Shown: one piece after another, positions 60,333-64,000 of the stretch
Position numbering within the stretch: position 1 is the stretch's first letter
Layout of the letters: the number at the start of each line of letters is the position of its first letter
Assembly (NCBI GenBank): GCA_025786725.1
Contig: JAHLTZ010000010.1
Span: 1-64,000, forward strand
Origin: Syncephalis fuscata
Lineage: Eukaryota > Zoopagomycota > Zoopagomycetes > Zoopagales > Piptocephalidaceae
DNA: 64,000 nt
Direction: 5' to 3'
Translations under genes and position numbers: made by a program
The notes under the pieces: model-generated
What the model was told of the DNA's origin: nothing
Databases searched by the model: none
Seen by the model: the letters and a program-made list of their open reading frames with translations, nothing else

Positions 60333-63308
60333 TCATATCTCCGATTCAGATGGCCTTTTATTGAAGTAGACATTGATGTCCGATTTTGTTTGTTGATTCG
60401 ATGAACGTACAAAACGTATCTTGGCACATATATGTTGTAGTAAATCTTTGGCCTAATTTTAATGAAGAATAAGCAAATAACGAATGCACTGTAGATTAAG
60501 TTGAAAGTTACCTTGCTTCTATCCATAGACATCGAAGGATGCTCCACTAATAATAGGATGAGTATAAGATGTGTTTAATAATAGCAATATACGATAATTA
60601 CCTATACTGCCGTGTAAATGGTTTAATCGCTGTACAAGAGCTATCATTGTCGTCTAAAGGAAGCATTGTGTATACTATTAGACATGGAGGGTATATTAGA
60701 TGACAGCTTACTTGATCGGTATCTCTAATTGCTTTATGATCTAATACATAGTCGATTAACTTTAATTTCAATCCAACATGGCTGAAATCATCATTATCTA
60801 ATGACGATACTGCTGATGATGACACGTTAATTAAGCGTTGATCAATAGCGGTGACGATATCAGTAACAGGCATTATCTATGGATACAATGAATGAATATA
60901 TATATATTGTAAACCAAATAACTTACTTGAACAGTTGTAGCGAATAGCGTGGTGTCATCAGCTGCTTGTGCCAATTGTTTAGACAAAAAGTAGCCGGCTA
61001 AATGGCTCTGAAACGAGCAAGTTTTGATGGAGCAATTGGAAAGTTACTTAGGAAATTAAGTAGCATGGGTGACCATTCATGTAGAGTAACGAGTTCATCG
61101 AGTAGTACTTGTACCTATATTGATAATAATGATTTAATACTACTATGAGCCGAGTATATAGGCTTACCTCCTTATCATTGCCATTTTCATACAATATATT
61201 AAATAGTTCTATCATACAGCTGTGAATAATGGGTTGTAAATGAACGACGCGAGCATCAAGGGCAATGCGAAGTAGCAGTGAAAAATGATATCGAATTACT
61301 GTAGATGCTCTAATAATCAATATTAGTCGCTATACTAATATACACGATATATACGTATATATACATATATATAGTACTTACTGATGGCGTAATAGAGTGG
61401 GAAATGCTCTTAATAAATAGATAATACCCGGTGGTAATGAATCTATATATTAAGTATATATGAGTATGTTATAATAGCATAGTTGTAATAATTACCCGTT
61501 GACTTGTTACGAGTTAAATTTCTGTAGTAAGTCTAAATTCTTTTTGTAAATAAGATTGAGGTGCACCATTAATTGATAATATATTTTGTATAATATCATT
61601 AGGCATCCAATTGATCGATTCCTATCATATATATATATATATATATAAGTAATTGTTTATATTTGATTTATCATTTTCCTACATAATGAACGCTTATTTG
61701 TCGGAATAATGTCCAAGCATTAAAGGCCAAATGGGCATTTGAATGGCAACACACTAATAAATAAAATAGATATTTAATTTATAGTACAGTTATTTATACA
61801 ATACTATCCACTTACTTGTATATAAAAGCCATGGTAATAACTTTTCAGGTAATACATGGCCGGCCATTGTTAACTGTTCCAATAGATTCTCCATTATAAC
61901 TTTTTCTAATTGGTCTATTATAGTTATATTATTTTTAGATATTATGCTATATATCTAAATGGCTAACCTTTATCAGTTAAGGCAAGGTCAAAATCCAATG
62001 ATAGTAATTCAATTGCATATTCTGTCTCGATTCGATATGCTTTATCATCTAGCTGTAATAAAATTAGTACAAATAGAAAGTATCATACAAGAGGAATGTG
62101 TTATACTAAGGCTTACATTATTGCATTGATAAAAAAGGCAAATAACCAATCTTGTGCCATATTATTATCTTTTTCAATTAACTAAACAAACAAATTGGAT
62201 TAAATTAATTAATTAATAACATAATATAATACCTTAGCCACTCGAGGATCTCTCATTGTTGTTTTCAGTTCAGTATCTTCTTCTTCACTAAGAATTGAAG
62301 TACCATCCTGTTGAGAAGACATTAAATCATCTGCAAGATCTTCTTTACGTATTTTGGACCGGGATTGTTTATCGTCTAGCAAACGGCTAAGTGAGAAATC
62401 ATAACTTGTAGTCTCACTACTATCTGAATCGGATAAGTTCATTCTGATTTTATAGGATTTGGCTTTTGTTGACGCAGTCTTTGTGGCCTTGTTGGACTAT
62501 TGTATCAATATTATATTAGTATCAATATTATATTAATATTAATATATAAATTATAATGGTTATGATAAACTTACCTATTAGGCGGTGATTGATTTGACGT
62601 TGACATCGTTGTTATTTTAGTAGGTGTAGCTTTTGGAGTTACTCTTAGAAATTCTAATCCATCATCTGACTCTTCATCACTACTTAATTCCTATTAATCA
62701 TTAATCATTAATTATTAGTACATCTACTGGTATTTGATCATTTAATCACATTAATAGCTTACCAAAGGAATTGAACTATCTATTTGATCTTCATCTCTCT
62801 CAAGATCAATTAATATAACATTACGTCGACTGGGGTGGTTGGTGTCTATTAATTGTTAATACACTATACTAATTACATACTACAACTTACTTTAGTTGGA
62901 TCTGACATCATCGGGCTATTACTTGTCTCTTCTGACATATTCATTTGATATTCAACTGAATGTATATTGGTAGTAGATATATCTTGTATAAATGTTAAAT
63001 TGGTATATAGCTGTTTATCTACTGTTACCTACCATCATCCACTGTCCAATCAATACGCGACCGTTTTGTGGCTACATCTGGACTACAACGCGATATTCAT
63101 TATTAATAGCGATATTAGTATTAAATACATATCTATTTACCTGCTTTCAGCACTGGGTCGCTTAAAAAAGTCTGTAATACGAGCAGGCCTACTTATTATT
63201 AATAAACCATTAATAATAATATTATCGACATTGATATTTACTAACTACTTACTTGATCTCACCACCAGGCCGCTTGAAATAGTCTGTAATACGAGTGGCC
63301 CTATTCAT
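60333..63308 (-). CDS. Twenty-exon gene with tandem PIP-box-like motifs; candidate SLF2/Nse6-like protein
   Basis: Exons (minus): 63308-63253, 63191-63141, 63082-63033, 62982-62891, 62845-62763, 62690-62575, 62496-62233, 62181-62117, 62052-61968, 61914-61816, 61753-61683, 61621-61496, 61442-61382, 61309-61168, 61114-61048, 61007-60927, 60876-60712, 60653-60602, 60546-60512 and 60452-60333. The N-terminus has two copies of a PCNA-binding-like motif, RITDYFKRP and RITDFFKRP. An acidic disordered part follows, then SLSRLLDDKQSRSKIRKEDL. The C-terminal ~420 residues are a helical-repeat-like region (AQDWLFAFFINAIMLDDKAY, LPPGIIYLLRAFPTLL) ending KIRFVRSSNQ. Layout recalls SLF2/FAM178 (Smc5/6 recruitment), but I cannot prove homology. 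Single bases seem missing at about 62835 and 61533. Confidence 0.7.
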
Positions 63309-63551
63309 ATACACGGCAATAGTTATCAAGTGGTGGTTCGCTTGCTTTACTCGTCTATCCTACCTTGACGGTGTATTTCTTGGATTCATAGATGAACTTG
63401 ACAAGAGACAGTTCAATACTAGTGACCATAAAGAAAGGAAAATAGAGGTGAACACTTTCTTTCAAATTCACCACGGTTACAACTACAGTTGTTGCTACTG
63501 CAATCTCTTTTACTTCTTTGTTTATTACACGGCTCTCATCTTGAATATATT
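63309..63551. promoter_or_regulatory. Bidirectional promoter region
   Basis: 243 bp between the divergent starts of the PIP-box gene and TRAPPC13. No named element seen. Confidence 0.45.
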
Positions 63552-64000
63552 ATGGCGGAGTCTTCTGCTAATGTGGCTGAAGAGCAGCCACAGCAACTTT
63601 CATTGCGCGTAATGCGCTTGTCAAAGCCGTCGTTGGCCGGGTCATCGACCATCGTGGAGCCAGGAGAACGGCTCGGAGAAGCGCTACGTCAACTAGACCT
63701 TGAAGACCCCAACACGCCAGCACTTCCTGATCCCGATGAACTGCTTATGTTGCCAGCGGCATTTGGCAGCATCTATTTAGGCGAAGTATTCTCGGGCTAT
63801 CTGTGCGTAAGTAACGATAGCGCAACGATGGAGGCACGCGAGGTAGCCATCAAGCCGAATTGCAAACCTCGTCACAGCGAATTGCACTCGTTGACACAAG
63901 TAGCGAGCCTATTAAAGTGCTGGCCGCATCACAGACAAGTGAACATGTCGTGGTGCATGAAATTAAAGAACTAGGCATTCATATTCTTGTATGTTCTGTG
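63552..64000 (+). CDS. TRAPP complex subunit TRAPPC13 (3' partial, one frame break)
   Basis: TRAPPC13 (DUF974) is an accessory TRAPP subunit in ER-Golgi and autophagy traffic. The N-terminus LSLRVMRLSKPSLAG followed by PDELLMLPAAFGSIYLGEVF and SGYLCVSNDS matches the family (KVMRLxKPxL...MLPxxFGxIFLGExF). One base is missing at about 63853 (AAG|CCGAA); after the shift QTSSQRIALVDTSSEP and VVHEIKELGIHILVCSV follow, again typical. The window ends inside the gene, with at least 200 residues missing. The start ATG at 63552 is in frame with the conserved block. Confidence 0.9.

Noticed and set aside
1-64000. CRISPR array, prophage, prokaryotic operon or toxin-antitoxin pair
   Set aside because: The window is intron-rich eukaryotic DNA; no regularly spaced identical repeats with unique spacers and no Shine-Dalgarno-led gene strings.

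Overview
The window is nuclear DNA from a fungus, most likely an early-diverging 'zygomycete-grade' lineage (Mucoromycota or Zoopagomycota; inferred from gene content, no database search was possible). It is AT-rich. Genes carry many short introns (about 45-70 nt, mostly GTAAGT...AG). Fungal signatures are a chitin-synthase regulator of the Skt5/Chs4 type with a CAAX end, a fungal-type ALA synthase (HEM1), an HSF-type regulator and a Ysy6/RAMP4 protein. There are no operons, CRISPR arrays or prokaryotic features.

Layout. 0-3.3 kb: SEC10 (exocyst), 5' end cut off. 4.1-6.2 kb: 14-TM-type MFS transporter. 7.9-8.1 kb: a 5S rRNA gene followed 8 nt later on the same strand by tRNA-Ile(AAU), apparently a dicistronic Pol III unit. 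8.1-9.4 kb: repeat-derived DNA. 9.8-10.2 kb: YSY6. 10.2-19.3 kb: mostly gene-poor, with a doubtful small gene near 12 kb, one unknown protein (16.1-16.9 kb) and a Fanzor-type transposon relic (17.7-18.3 kb). 19.3-23.1 kb: two divergently transcribed Prx5-family genes, one canonical and one with a basic Ser/Arg/His-rich extension. 23.2-27.1 kb: WDR76/CMR1 and HEM1. 29.0-31.2 kb: SKT5-like. 33.1-35.9 kb: sestrin. 37.3-38.4 kb: PAP2 lipid phosphatase, whose promoter plus first exon is copied again at 41.3-41.8 kb on the far side of a foldback element. 42.4-43.9 kb: F-box-like protein. 44.2-44.9 kb: second, inverted Fanzor relic. 45.5-51.1 kb: IML1/DEPDC5. 51.2-53.2 kb: divergent pair bL27m / GET5. 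53.9-60.2 kb: HSF, branched-chain transacylase E2, MAGO, V-ATPase subunit E. 60.3-63.3 kb: a 20-exon gene with two PIP-box-like motifs, possibly SLF2/Nse6-like. 63.6 kb to the end: TRAPPC13, cut by the window.

Functional links: sestrin, Iml1 (GATOR1/SEACIT) and V-ATPase subunit E all belong to amino-acid sensing at the vacuole/lysosome. Sec10 and TRAPPC13 act in vesicle tethering. Close gene spacing here is ordinary for a fungus, so co-location is not proof of co-function.

Data quality. I find about 20 places in 11 otherwise well-conserved genes where exactly one base is missing and the frame must move by -1. I find no single-base insertion. This looks like systematic deletion error in the sequence (many sites are short homopolymers) rather than mass pseudogenisation. 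Coding spans are therefore given across these breaks, with their positions noted. Exon limits were read by eye from splice signals and reading frame.
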